Source of the DNA: Caryophanales bacterium
GTDB lineage: Bacteria; Bacillota_I; Bacilli_A; RF39; UBA660
Assembly: GCA_016290885.1 (NCBI GenBank)
Contig: JAEEVN010000006.1
Coordinates: 1 to 46,221, forward strand
Reading direction: 5' to 3'
Length of the DNA stretch: 46,221 nt
Positions 1-9,427 of this stretch are shown piece by piece. Within the stretch, counting starts at the first letter, position 1. The number at the start of each line of letters is the position of its first letter. The notes under the pieces are model-generated. The model had not been told where the DNA came from. It saw nothing but the letters and a program-made list of their open reading frames with translations, and made no database searches. The translations under genes and the position numbers were made by a program.

Positions 1-497
1 TGTTAAAACCAGGTTTAGACCGTGGAGATATTAAAATAATTGGTGCTACTACTACTCAAGAATATAATGAATACTTATTAAAAGATAAAGCTTTCTTACG
101 TAGATTTGAAAAAGTAGAAATTGAAGAACCAGATCAAGCTACTACAGTTAAGATATTAATGGGAACTAAAAAGAAAATAGAGGCATCAACTGGTGTAATA
201 TTCCCTTATTCAGATTGGGTTCTTGAAGAATTATGTAAGTTTATAGTAAATATGACTTCAGAATATAAAAGAATATATGAAAATGGTTCTAGATATCCAG
301 ACGTGTCATTATCATTATTCTCTAAGATATTTACATTTGCTAAATTTGAAAACTCAGATAAAGTTACATTTAAACATATATATGAAGCAATTAAAAATAC
401 TAATTTAGTATATGATGATGTAATTAGAAAAGAATTACCTGTATTTAAGGAAAAATTTAGTGAATTCTTAAAAAGAGAAAATATAACAATAGAATAA
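1..497 (+). CDS. AAA+ ATPase, ClpA/ClpB first-domain type, 3' end only
   Basis: Only the C-terminal part is present; the reading frame is open from base 3 to the TAA at 495-497. The visible residues carry the second half of a Clp/Hsp100 D1 AAA+ module: a sensor-1-like IIGATTTQEYNEY, the arginine-finger segment AFLRRFEKVEI, and a lid segment with YPDVSLSLFSK where ClpA/ClpB have the PDKAIDLLDEA-like motif. Known Clp proteins of this type continue into a second AAA+ domain or a middle domain, but this protein stops about 75 residues after the lid. It therefore looks like a single-ring AAA+ protein or a shortened Clp relative. The N-terminal half, including Walker A and B, lies outside the window, so its partner and substrate cannot be named. 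It converges on the next minus-strand gene and shares a hairpin terminator with it. Confidence 0.75.
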   Translation, partial: LKPGLDRGDIKIIGATTTQEYNEYLLKDKAFLRRFEKVEIEEPDQATTVKILMGTKKKIEASTGVIFPYSDWVLEELCKFIVNMTSEYKRIYENGSRYPDVSLSLFSKIFTFAKFENSDKVTFKHIYEAIKNTNLVYDDVIRKELPVFKEKFSEFLKRENITIE

Positions 498-526
498 AAA
501 AAGATATTCATTTGAATATCTTTTTA
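496..526. terminator. Bidirectional hairpin terminator between convergent genes
   Basis: A stem of 13 bp (AAAAAGATATTCA at 498-510 paired with 513-525) is flanked by A and T runs, so it can work in both directions. It ends the AAA+ gene on the plus strand and the DUF1292-like gene on the minus strand; the stop codon of the latter (524-526) overlaps the stem. Confidence 0.85.
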
Positions 527-745
527 ATTTCTAAATTTTTCTAAGAATAAAGGCCATACATCATTCTCAAATATTATAGGATCAATTTTAATAAATTGGT
601 TATTCTTAATTTCTACAAATCTAGTATCTTCTTCATCACTAGTATTTGCTATGTATAAATATGAATGATTATTAAATTCAACTTGTTCGATAACCACATA
701 TGTATTACCATCATCTAAAGTATATTGTTTATTTGTGTAATCCAT
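524..745 (-). CDS. Small DUF1292-like protein
   Basis: A 73-residue protein. The start is placed at the ATG of MDYTNKQ because GGAGGT (753-758) lies 8 nt upstream; the longer frame from 766 would put its start inside that site. The sequence is acidic and looks like the DUF1292 (YrzB-like) family: a short beta-rich protein with DDGNTYVVIEQVEFNNHSYL near the N-terminus and an acidic DEEDTRFVEI stretch, ending in an aromatic PLFLEKF tail. The function of DUF1292 proteins is not established. It overlaps the 3' end of the upstream membrane-protein gene by 17 nt and is probably translated from the same transcript. The family call rests on my reading of the pattern. Confidence 0.6.
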   Translation of the reverse strand: MDYTNKQYTLDDGNTYVVIEQVEFNNHSYLYIANTSDEEDTRFVEIKNNQFIKIDPIIFENDVWPLFLEKFRN

Positions 746-1826
746 TATTGTTACCTCCATCTTCAATTATGAGAATATCATATTTATCTCTCATTTGTTT
801 GTCATAGGCCATAAGTTCTCTTTTAGTGGTTTCTGCGTCTACCATTGTTTGCAAAACACCCATTTTTTTATATTCTTCAATTGCTTCCTTGTCATCTTTT
901 CTACCAATTCTATAATAAGTAGCAGCCAATCCTGCAAATATTAATGGAGTTGCTATAGCAATTACTGGGAATAATGAACCATCAGCAATTTTCATATCAG
1001 AAACTATACCAGATCCAATTCCACCAGCAATACTAAAGGCTGTTGTCAATGCTGTCACATTTGCATTACCAAATGTTGTTTTAGCTACGGCTTTAGTTTT
1101 AGCTAATACGCTATTTCTAAACTTCTTATTTTTATCTGTAATTAAAGACTCTGTAACAATATTATTCACTTCGTCATCTATTGTTTCTTTTGCAGTATCA
1201 TCTCTCAATGATAATGGAATTGCTACTTTAGTTTTATTTTCTTCACTAACTTCAGCAGCAGTAGCACAAACAGCAGCTACTCTTGCTTTATATAAATATT
1301 CACGTTTTCTTGCTTCAGAGAATAAATCTATATAGTCTTTCAATTCTTCGTCTGTCATATTTTGGAAAAGTTCAGCATCTGATAAACATTTTTTTGCTTC
1401 ACTATTCATATAAGCCTCTTTATTTTTTACTTTATAGTTAGTAATAATTCTGGCTCTAGACTCATCATCCAATGTACCAATTACTTCATCAATTCGTTTA
1501 CGAATTACTCTAAGCCTTTTATTTTTAAATAGATGAGGGAAAAATCTGTCTCTATCATAGGCTTCTGCTATATTTTGAAACAATCCTCTTCTCAAAGCTT
1601 CGCCATCACTCATTTTATCAAATTTCTCAGCTGCATCTGCATCAATACTAGCAAATATTTCTTCAGCAGAACTTTTTCTATAAAAAATAATTCCATTTCT
1701 TAATTCATTTGTATCTTTTCTTGCTTTATCACTCGCATTTTTCATTCTTAAAATAAAATTTGCCTCAATTTTATCTTGAACACCTTTGCTGTCTAGGTTT
1801 AATACATCTTCATTAATAATTCCCAT
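729..1826 (-). CDS. Hypothetical protein with a C-terminal two-helix membrane hairpin
   Basis: A 365-residue protein that I do not recognise. The first 230 residues are charged and helical (many K, E, D and R) with no signal peptide. Two hydrophobic segments follow at about 253-275 and 285-307, rich in Gly and Ala (one begins SLFPVIAIATPLIFAGL), and then a charged tail of about 55 residues that would face the same side as the N-terminus. The start is supported by GAGGTG 7 nt upstream and by an extended -10 promoter. It is followed by the DUF1292-like gene. It may be a cytoplasmic domain anchored by a C-terminal hairpin; no catalytic motif is visible. Confidence 0.7.
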   Translation of the reverse strand: MGIINEDVLNLDSKGVQDKIEANFILRMKNASDKARKDTNELRNGIIFYRKSSAEEIFASIDADAAEKFDKMSDGEALRRGLFQNIAEAYDRDRFFPHLFKNKRLRVIRKRIDEVIGTLDDESRARIITNYKVKNKEAYMNSEAKKCLSDAELFQNMTDEELKDYIDLFSEARKREYLYKARVAAVCATAAEVSEENKTKVAIPLSLRDDTAKETIDDEVNNIVTESLITDKNKKFRNSVLAKTKAVAKTTFGNANVTALTTAFSIAGGIGSGIVSDMKIADGSLFPVIAIATPLIFAGLAATYYRIGRKDDKEAIEEYKKMGVLQTMVDAETTKRELMAYDKQMRDKYDILIIEDGGNNNGLHK

Positions 1827-1844
1827 TTAGTACACCTCACTATT

Positions 1845-1853
1845 ATTATAACA
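1845..1853 (-). promoter_or_regulatory. Extended -10 promoter of the 365-residue protein gene
   Basis: The minus strand reads TGTTATAAT, a TGn-extended -10 box, about 20 nt before the start codon. No convincing -35 is visible. Confidence 0.55.
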
Positions 1854-1893
1854 AATAATATATAAATAATAAATATATTTATATATTATATGT

Positions 1894-1918
1894 AAAATAA
1901 CGCATTTCTGCGTTATTT
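1894..1918 (-). terminator. dnaJ terminator
   Basis: A 10-bp stem (AAATAACGCA / TGCGTTATTT) with a GAAA tetraloop, read on the minus strand and followed by TTTT. The dnaJ stop codon TAA (1913-1915) is part of the stem. Confidence 0.85.
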
Positions 1919-3046
1919 AAAATGTTTATTAAAAATTTTGAATTTATCTGAAGTATCTAGATTAGTTTCTGATAATTCTTCAAATAATCTTCTTTGATTT
2001 CTATCTAGTTTAGTAGGCATAACTACATCTAAAACTATATATAAATCTCCTCTTTTTGATCCATTAGGTACTCCTCTGCCTTTTATTCTTAATTTATCAT
2101 TAGTTTGAGAATAAGGAGGTATTGTTAGTATAATTTTACCATCAAGAGTTGGTACTTCTTTTTCTCCTCCTAAAGTAGCTTCTACTATGTTAATTGGAAG
2201 AGTCATATATATATCATTACCATCTCTTTTAAATATAGGATCAGATTCTACTATAAATTCTACGTAGATATCACCATTTTCACCACCATTAGAGCCAACT
2301 TGGCCTTTACCTTTAATTCTTATTTGAGAACCAGTATCAACACCTTCTGGTATAGTTATAGTGATTGTTTTTCTATTTATATTATATCCTTTACCTTTAC
2401 AGTCAGAACATCTCTTTTCAAATACTTCTCCTTGGCCTTTACAATCAGGACATACACTTTCTGATACAAATGAACCAAATAATGAAGATTGACTTCTTCT
2501 TACTCTACCTGTTCCATTACATGTAGAACATTTTTTAAAATCAAATCCTCCACGCCCTTCACATGTTTCACATTTTTCAGTTAAATCTAATGTAATATCT
2601 TTTTTAGAACCAAATACAGCATCTTCAAAGCTTATTTTCATTCTATAAAGTACATCTTCACCCTTAGTAGGTCTATTCTTTCTCTTAGACCCTCCAAATC
2701 CAGAACCAAACATATTAGATAATATATCATCTAAATTGATATTAAAATCCTCAAAACCAAATCCAGAAGTATTAAAACCACCATAATTTCCATATGATCC
2801 ATATGGATTACCACCAGCATTATTATCAAATGCAGCAGAGCCAAATTGATCATATGTTTTTCTTTTTTGTTCATCACTTAATACATCATATGCTTCTTGG
2901 ACTTCTTTAAATTTTTCTGCAGCATCTGGTTCTTTATTAAGATCCGGATGATATTTTTTAGCAAGTTTTCTAAAAGCAGATTTAATCTCTGCATCACTAG
3001 CAGATTTATCTACACCTAAGACATCATAATAATCTCTTTTTGCCAT
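1913..3046 (-). CDS. dnaJ: Chaperone protein DnaJ (Hsp40)
   Basis: Co-chaperone that stimulates DnaK ATPase and delivers unfolded substrates. At 377 residues it has the full type I layout: J-domain 1-70 with HPD at 33-35; a Gly/Phe-rich linker at about 72-120; a zinc-binding region with four CxxCxGxG repeats ([32 protein letters not shown]); and a C-terminal substrate-binding beta region. AAAGGAG precedes the ATG. In most Bacilli dnaJ follows dnaK directly. Here it follows tldE by 12 nt, so it is separated from dnaK by tldD-tldE and a hairpin terminator. No separate heat-shock promoter or CIRCE copy is visible before it. Confidence 0.98.
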   Translation of the reverse strand: MAKRDYYDVLGVDKSASDAEIKSAFRKLAKKYHPDLNKEPDAAEKFKEVQEAYDVLSDEQKRKTYDQFGSAAFDNNAGGNPYGSYGNYGGFNTSGFGFEDFNINLDDILSNMFGSGFGGSKRKNRPTKGEDVLYRMKISFEDAVFGSKKDITLDLTEKCETCEGRGGFDFKKCSTCNGTGRVRRSQSSLFGSFVSESVCPDCKGQGEVFEKRCSDCKGKGYNINRKTITITIPEGVDTGSQIRIKGKGQVGSNGGENGDIYVEFIVESDPIFKRDGNDIYMTLPINIVEATLGGEKEVPTLDGKIILTIPPYSQTNDKLRIKGRGVPNGSKRGDLYIVLDVVMPTKLDRNQRRLFEELSETNLDTSDKFKIFNKHFK

Positions 3047-3058
3047 ATTTATTCTCCT

Positions 3059-4330
3059 TTAATCTATATTTCCTGAAATTGTAATATTTTCTAATAATAA
3101 TGATACTCCTGAACCAGCTCTAGAGAACTCTTTTAAATCATTACCTACTCTAATAACATTTGAAAATATATCAAAGAAATTAGTTTGTAAAATAATCATA
3201 TCTAATGCTCTAACTATCTTACCATTTTCTACTAAAAATCCATCAGATTGTAATGATATATCCCCTGTTTGATAATTAATACCTGCATGTAAGCTATGGC
3301 ACTCACTAATAATTATTCCATTATCTAATTCTTTAACTAGTTCATTATAAGATTTATCTCCTGGAACAATATGCATATTTGAAGTACCACCAGCATTACC
3401 AGTAGGCTTAGTATTATTTTTAATAGAGTATTCTAATGTATTTAATGGTAATTTAAATACACCTTTATCTACTATAGTCTTATTATATGTAAGTACACCT
3501 TCACTATCAAAATGTTCATTAACAATAAATTTATCATTTAAAGGTTCTTCTACAATAGTAATCTTATCAGAGAATATCTTTTTACCTACTTTATCAGTTA
3601 GAGGGGATAATTTCATAGCTATACTCTTTTCATAAAAAGCATCAGTAAATGAACCTAAAATACTGTAAACAACATTATTATTTAAGATAATATTATATTT
3701 ATTAGTTTTAATAGATGTAGCATCTAAAGACAATTCTAATTCTTTAATATACTTTTCTAATTCATCTTTTATTCTAACTATATCAAATTTATTATCATAT
3801 ATAGTAAAATATACAGATTTATTAATATCACCTTTTTTAGCACTAATAAAGAATCCTACTCTCATATAAGCATACATATCATCCATATGATGATTACTAT
3901 TATCAATAGAGCATTTATCTTCTATATAAGAAAAACCAGATTCAATATTTACTATATTAGGACATTTATTTCTAAAATCATCTAGTTCTAATAATTCATT
4001 TTTAATTCTATTTATATCAAATTTAATACTAGTATCTTTACTAAATTTATAATCATTATCACATAATCTATTTTGATTATCATTATCAAGTAAATTAGCA
4101 TTATTAATAATAGTATTTATGATTTCATCTGGATTACTAATATTCTCTACATCTAAAACAACCATCTTACCATTATAAATAGCTTTTATTTGATAAGTTA
4201 ATTCTTTATTAATATCAAATTTTTGTAATTTTTTATTTAATATTTCTATTTCATATTCTTTACATTCATCAGTAAGAATTTCTATATCAATATTGTTCTC
4301 TTTAGCTAGAGTTATTAATTTATTAATCAT
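3059..4330 (-). CDS. tldE: TldE/PmbA-family subunit of the TldD/TldE protease
   Basis: A 423-residue PmbA/TldE homologue, the partner of TldD in a heteromeric metalloprotease. The characterised E. coli complex trims microcin B17 precursor and degrades unfolded peptides. The N-terminal half starts NKLITLAKENNIDIEILTDE, as in the family, and the C-terminal half has the Gly-rich GNAGGTSNMHIVPGD and HSLHAGINYQTGDIS stretches. No HExxxH is present, as expected for the non-catalytic subunit. The ATG at 4330 is chosen because GGAGG lies 8 nt upstream; a TTG start at 4345 would use that site as coding sequence. It overlaps the tldD stop by 8 nt, indicating translational coupling. Confidence 0.92.
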   Translation of the reverse strand: MINKLITLAKENNIDIEILTDECKEYEIEILNKKLQKFDINKELTYQIKAIYNGKMVVLDVENISNPDEIINTIINNANLLDNDNQNRLCDNDYKFSKDTSIKFDINRIKNELLELDDFRNKCPNIVNIESGFSYIEDKCSIDNSNHHMDDMYAYMRVGFFISAKKGDINKSVYFTIYDNKFDIVRIKDELEKYIKELELSLDATSIKTNKYNIILNNNVVYSILGSFTDAFYEKSIAMKLSPLTDKVGKKIFSDKITIVEEPLNDKFIVNEHFDSEGVLTYNKTIVDKGVFKLPLNTLEYSIKNNTKPTGNAGGTSNMHIVPGDKSYNELVKELDNGIIISECHSLHAGINYQTGDISLQSDGFLVENGKIVRALDMIILQTNFFDIFSNVIRVGNDLKEFSRAGSGVSLLLENITISGNID

Positions 4331-5693
4331 CTGATTCACCTCCAACTAATATATTAGATATTTTGATTGTAGGTTGACCCATAGTAACATGAACCCATCC
4401 AGAAGAAGCTCCACAGTTTCCTCCAGTAAATGCAAAATCATCACTTACCATTTCTACATTTTTTAAAATATCTAGCGCATTACCGATTAAAGTAGCACCT
4501 TTAACACATTCTGCTATCTTACCATCTCTAATCATATATGCAGTATCACAAGCAAAATTAAACTTACCTGTTTCAGTATCAACTGATCCTCCACCTAGTT
4601 CAACTGCATATAAACCAAAATCTATACTTTTTATCATATCTTCAATCTTATCAGTACCAGGTTTTAAATATGTATTATTCATTCTTGATACTGGTGCAAA
4701 TCTATAGTTTTGTCTACGAGATGATCCAGTTAATTCTAGATTTAATAATCTATTATTTATTTCATCATTAAAATTGTTTTTAAGAATACCATTTTCAATC
4801 ATAATATTCTTTCTAGTAGGAATACCTTCATCATCTATTATTGTAGAACCCCATTTTTTCTCTAAACTACCATCATCTATAATAGTTACTTTATCTGAAG
4901 CAACTTTTTCTCCTATTTTACCAGCTAATACACTTTGATTCTTTGAAGTTGCAGAAGCTTCCATCGCATGGCCACATGCTTCATGGAATATAACTGCTCC
5001 TTCTCCTTTAGCAAGTATTACAGGCATAACTTTACCAACACAGTTTTTAGCATATAATTTATCAATTCCATATTTAACAGCATTATCAATTAATTCATCT
5101 AGATCTTTATCTAGTAACTCTAAATTACCATTAATATGCCAAGAAATATATGAAGTAGAGTTTAAATCTTTATCCTTAAACATAATATGTATATAAGCAC
5201 ATGCATAATGTCTTTTTTCATTTTTATATAATCCATGATAATTAGCAATAGTAATATCTTTATTATCAAACATTATAGTAATACCTACTTGAGATATTCT
5301 ACTATCTTTACTTCTTACTTTTTTATCTAATGAACTCATATATTCTTTAATTATGGATTCCTCAGAATCTTTTATCAAATTACATTTCATTTCATTTTTT
5401 TCTAATTCATCTAGTTTTATATCCTTATATATAATTGGTTCATTAACATTAGAAATTAATTCGTCTGCTAAAGCATCTACTTCATCAATATTATTAGTAG
5501 AACCATAATATATTTCATTATTCTTAGCTATTCTTAATCCAACACCATCTATTGAGGAATAGGAAATTTTATCTAGTTTAGAATCAAGATAACCATATGT
5601 TTTCTTTTCTGTTTTTTCTTCGTATATTTCAGAAAAATCAGCACCTGTAGATAATAATTTATTAATTAATCTTTCAGTAGTTTCTCTATTCAT
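4323..5693 (-). CDS. tldD: TldD-family zinc metalloprotease subunit
   Basis: A 456-residue TldD, the catalytic half of the TldD/TldE protease. The zinc site HEACGH (HExxxH) sits at residues 237-242, inside the family stretch GEGAVIFHEACGHAMEA. Downstream come the typical SGSSRRQNYRFAPVSRMNN-like segment (here beginning GSSRRQNYRFAP) and a C-terminal GGNCGASSGWVHVTMGQPT. AAGGAA precedes the ATG. It lies about 50 nt behind dnaK, after a hairpin terminator, and starts a tldD-tldE-dnaJ gene run. With so little room between terminator and start, transcription must come by read-through from dnaK or from a promoter inside dnaK. The native substrate is unknown; no peptide-toxin genes are nearby. Confidence 0.95.
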   Translation of the reverse strand: MNRETTERLINKLLSTGADFSEIYEEKTEKKTYGYLDSKLDKISYSSIDGVGLRIAKNNEIYYGSTNNIDEVDALADELISNVNEPIIYKDIKLDELEKNEMKCNLIKDSEESIIKEYMSSLDKKVRSKDSRISQVGITIMFDNKDITIANYHGLYKNEKRHYACAYIHIMFKDKDLNSTSYISWHINGNLELLDKDLDELIDNAVKYGIDKLYAKNCVGKVMPVILAKGEGAVIFHEACGHAMEASATSKNQSVLAGKIGEKVASDKVTIIDDGSLEKKWGSTIIDDEGIPTRKNIMIENGILKNNFNDEINNRLLNLELTGSSRRQNYRFAPVSRMNNTYLKPGTDKIEDMIKSIDFGLYAVELGGGSVDTETGKFNFACDTAYMIRDGKIAECVKGATLIGNALDILKNVEMVSDDFAFTGGNCGASSGWVHVTMGQPTIKISNILVGGESDD

Positions 5694-5710
5694 GGTAGTT
5701 CCTTTCTAAT

Positions 5711-5741
5711 CAAAATAGAAAGTTCTAGTTACCTAGAACTT
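5711..5741 (-). terminator. Hairpin between dnaK and tldD
   Basis: On the minus strand AAGTTCTAG, loop GTAA, CTAGAACTT (stem 5720-5728 with 5733-5741), followed by TCTATTTT. It begins 5 nt after the dnaK stop and ends about 20 nt before tldD. The U-tract is interrupted, so it may be a leaky terminator that lets part of the transcription reach tldD-tldE-dnaJ. Confidence 0.8.
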
Positions 5742-5746
5742 ATCTA

Positions 5747-7567
<1,821 letters not shown>

Positions 7568-7577
7568 TCATTCCTCC

Positions 7578-8066
7578 TTATTTATTTACCTTTACCATTG
7601 CTGGTCTAATTACTTTATCTTTATAAGTATAGCCTTTTTGCATAACTTCAATTATTTCATTATCTTTTTTACCTTCAATATGATCTGTTAATACTGCTTG
7701 ATGATACATAGGATCAAATTCTAAACCTAAACATTCAATTTCTTTAACCTCATATTTATCTAGAACAGATCTAAGCCCTGCATAAATCATATCAAAACCT
7801 TTTTGATAATTTTCATCAGTGCTTTTAACTGATAAAGCTCTTTCAAAATTATCAACTACTTGTAATAGATCCATAATTATATCTTCATCTTTATATTTAA
7901 GTAATCTATTGCATTCTTCATCTTTTCTTCTATTAGAATTAATCATTTCAGATGTTACTCTTAAATTCTTATCTTCTAATTCTTTTACTTTTAGAGTTAA
8001 TGCTTCAATTAACTCTTTTTCTTTAGACTTTTTTTCTTTTTTAGTTACTTTAACTTCTTCTTCCAT
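7578..8066 (-). CDS. grpE: Nucleotide exchange factor GrpE
   Basis: A 162-residue GrpE, on the short side because the acidic N-terminal extension is reduced. It has a long N-terminal coiled coil (about 5-75) for dimerisation, the family landmark DLLQVVDNFERAL, then the C-terminal beta domain with FDPMYHQAVLTD and a final KGYTYKDKVIRPAMVKV. It releases ADP from DnaK. Its ATG overlaps the hrcA stop by one base (TAATG), so it is translationally coupled to the repressor. Confidence 0.97.
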   Translation of the reverse strand: MEEEVKVTKKEKKSKEKELIEALTLKVKELEDKNLRVTSEMINSNRRKDEECNRLLKYKDEDIIMDLLQVVDNFERALSVKSTDENYQKGFDMIYAGLRSVLDKYEVKEIECLGLEFDPMYHQAVLTDHIEGKKDNEIIEVMQKGYTYKDKVIRPAMVKVNK

Positions 8067-9055
8067 TATTTACCTTCTTTCATGTTATCTTTAATATACT
8101 CTAGTAAAGAAACAACTTTATCATATTCCATTCTCTTTGGTCCTATAATAGCTAAAGTGCTTTCTTTATTATTTAGTTTAACTTTAGTTTTAACTATAGT
8201 TAAATCCTCATCTAACTCATTTTCTTTACCAATATATATATTTATACCATCTTTAGTTTCTTCAATATTCTTAAGTGAATTATCATCTAATTTACTAATA
8301 ATATTTTTAATCTTATCAACTTCATTAAATTCAGGAAGAGAAAGTATTCTATCTTTTCCTTTACTGTATACTTCATTTTCATCTTTAAAGTTATTAAATG
8401 CATTATAAAATGCATTATATACAGTTTCATAATTCATAATATATGATCCTATAATAGGTTTTATTTCAAATTCTAGCTTACTACTAACATCATTAATAGG
8501 AGTACCTATAATCATTTTATTAATAAGTTCTACTATCTTCTTAACTTCATTTAAGTTACTACCTTTAATATTAATATTTTTATTAGTAACATGACCTTTA
8601 TCGGTAACAACTATTGCTATTATATTTTCATCATCAATAGGAATAACTTCTACTTGTTTAAGATTTTCTTCATCACTCTTATTTTCTAAAATAATAGCAG
8701 TATAATTAGTCATATCTGATATTATTTGTAAACTTTTTGAAATAGAATCATTTAATTCAAGTTTAGAATTATCAAATACTCTTTGAAGATTATATACTTC
8801 TTCCCCAGTCATTTCTTTAACCTTCATTAGATTATCTACATAATATCTATAACCTTTTTCAGAAGGTATTCTACCACTAGATGTATGTGTTTTTTCTAAG
8901 TAACCCATTTCTTCAAGCTCTTGCATTTCATTTCTTACAGTGGCGCTAGATACATTTAAAGTATCACATAAGTTCTTAGAACCAACTGGTTTTATAGTTT
9001 TAATATACTCTTCAACTATCAGTTTTAATATAGCTTCTTTTCTTTCACTAAGCAT
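8066..9055 (-). CDS. hrcA: Heat-inducible transcription repressor HrcA
   Basis: A 329-residue repressor that binds CIRCE and needs GroEL to stay active. The start is placed at MLSERKEAILKLIVEEYI, with AGAGGTG upstream; an in-frame extension of 22 residues would run back through the promoter and CIRCE. The N-terminal winged helix includes the recognition helix region SSATVRNEMQELEEMGYL and the wing HTSSGRIPSEKGYRYYVD, both typical of HrcA. The rest is the GAF-like and dimerisation region. It is the first gene of hrcA-grpE-dnaK and represses its own promoter. Confidence 0.97.
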   Translation of the reverse strand: MLSERKEAILKLIVEEYIKTIKPVGSKNLCDTLNVSSATVRNEMQELEEMGYLEKTHTSSGRIPSEKGYRYYVDNLMKVKEMTGEEVYNLQRVFDNSKLELNDSISKSLQIISDMTNYTAIILENKSDEENLKQVEVIPIDDENIIAIVVTDKGHVTNKNINIKGSNLNEVKKIVELINKMIIGTPINDVSSKLEFEIKPIIGSYIMNYETVYNAFYNAFNNFKDENEVYSKGKDRILSLPEFNEVDKIKNIISKLDDNSLKNIEETKDGINIYIGKENELDEDLTIVKTKVKLNNKESTLAIIGPKRMEYDKVVSLLEYIKDNMKEGK

Positions 9056-9085
9056 ATCTTCACCTCTAATCTCATCACGATAATA

Positions 9086-9114
9086 ATCATACAACAAAAA
9101 ATTAGCACTGTCAA
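9086..9114 (-). promoter_or_regulatory. Sigma-A promoter of hrcA-grpE-dnaK
   Basis: On the minus strand a perfect -35 TTGACA (9109-9114), 17-nt spacer and -10 TATGAT (9086-9091), ending about 30 nt before the hrcA ATG. The -35 box overlaps one arm of the CIRCE operator, so HrcA binding would exclude RNA polymerase. Confidence 0.92.
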
Positions 9115-9128
9115 TACCCAAGTGCTAA
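9102..9128. promoter_or_regulatory. CIRCE operator (HrcA binding site)
   Basis: An inverted repeat TTAGCACTG - 9 nt - AAGTGCTAA. It matches the consensus TTAGCACTC-N9-GAGTGCTAA at 16 of 18 arm positions; only the innermost base of each arm differs. It overlaps the promoter of hrcA. Confidence 0.95.
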
Positions 9129-9139
9129 TTTACATTATT

Positions 9140-9361
9140 TTATACTTCAATAAAGGCTTCAAATAACGGATAACCAAAGAAATATATTATTACTGTAAGT
9201 AATATCCAAATACCTATTAATATCAGTTGTACCATAAGTACTTTATCATTTTTTAAATCTAATTTAAACTTCTTTTTAGGAGGTTTATCTTCTACTTCTA
9301 ATACTTCTATTTGCTCATTAGTAGTATTAGTACTGAAGATATCATCAAATTCATTATTCAT
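9140..9361 (-). CDS. Small single-span membrane protein of unknown function
   Basis: A 73-residue protein between hemW and hrcA. It has an acidic N-terminal half (about 1-28), a basic patch PPKKKFKLDLKNDK, and one hydrophobic helix at about 46-66 (LILIGIWILLTVIIYFFGYP). No signal-peptidase site is visible, so it is probably membrane-anchored with the N-terminus inside. GGAGG precedes the ATG and an extended -10 promoter lies upstream. Its stop codon is 11 nt before CIRCE, so transcription from this gene would run through the operator into hrcA. The SecE-like size and layout are not backed by any SecE motif. Function unknown. Confidence 0.7.
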   Translation of the reverse strand: MNNEFDDIFSTNTTNEQIEVLEVEDKPPKKKFKLDLKNDKVLMVQLILIGIWILLTVIIYFFGYPLFEAFIEV

Positions 9362-9384
9362 ATTTCCTCCTATTCTTTTAAATT

Positions 9385-9393
9385 ATTATATCA
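9385..9393 (-). promoter_or_regulatory. Extended -10 promoter of the 73-residue membrane protein gene
   Basis: The minus strand reads TGATATAAT just after the hemW terminator and about 24 nt before the start codon. The -35 region overlaps the terminator hairpin and is weak. Confidence 0.6.
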
Positions 9394-9424
9394 AAAAAAG
9401 AAACTAATTTAAATAGTTTCTTTT
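9393..9424 (-). terminator. hemW terminator
   Basis: On the minus strand a 9-bp stem AAGAAACTA / TAGTTTCTT (9398-9406 with 9414-9422), followed by a run of T. It lies directly after the hemW stop. Confidence 0.85.
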
Positions 9425-9427
9425 AAT

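Noticed and set aside
4331-4345. TTG start of TldE five codons earlier
   Set aside because: Those codons are the GGAGGTG ribosome-binding site of the ATG at 4330.
9056-9121. Longer HrcA start
   Set aside because: The extra 22 codons cover the promoter and CIRCE; the ATG at 9055 has its own AGAGGTG.
9140-9361. SecE as identity of the 73-residue single-span protein
   Set aside because: Size and one helix fit, but the SecE amphipathic motif before the helix and the nusG neighbour are missing.
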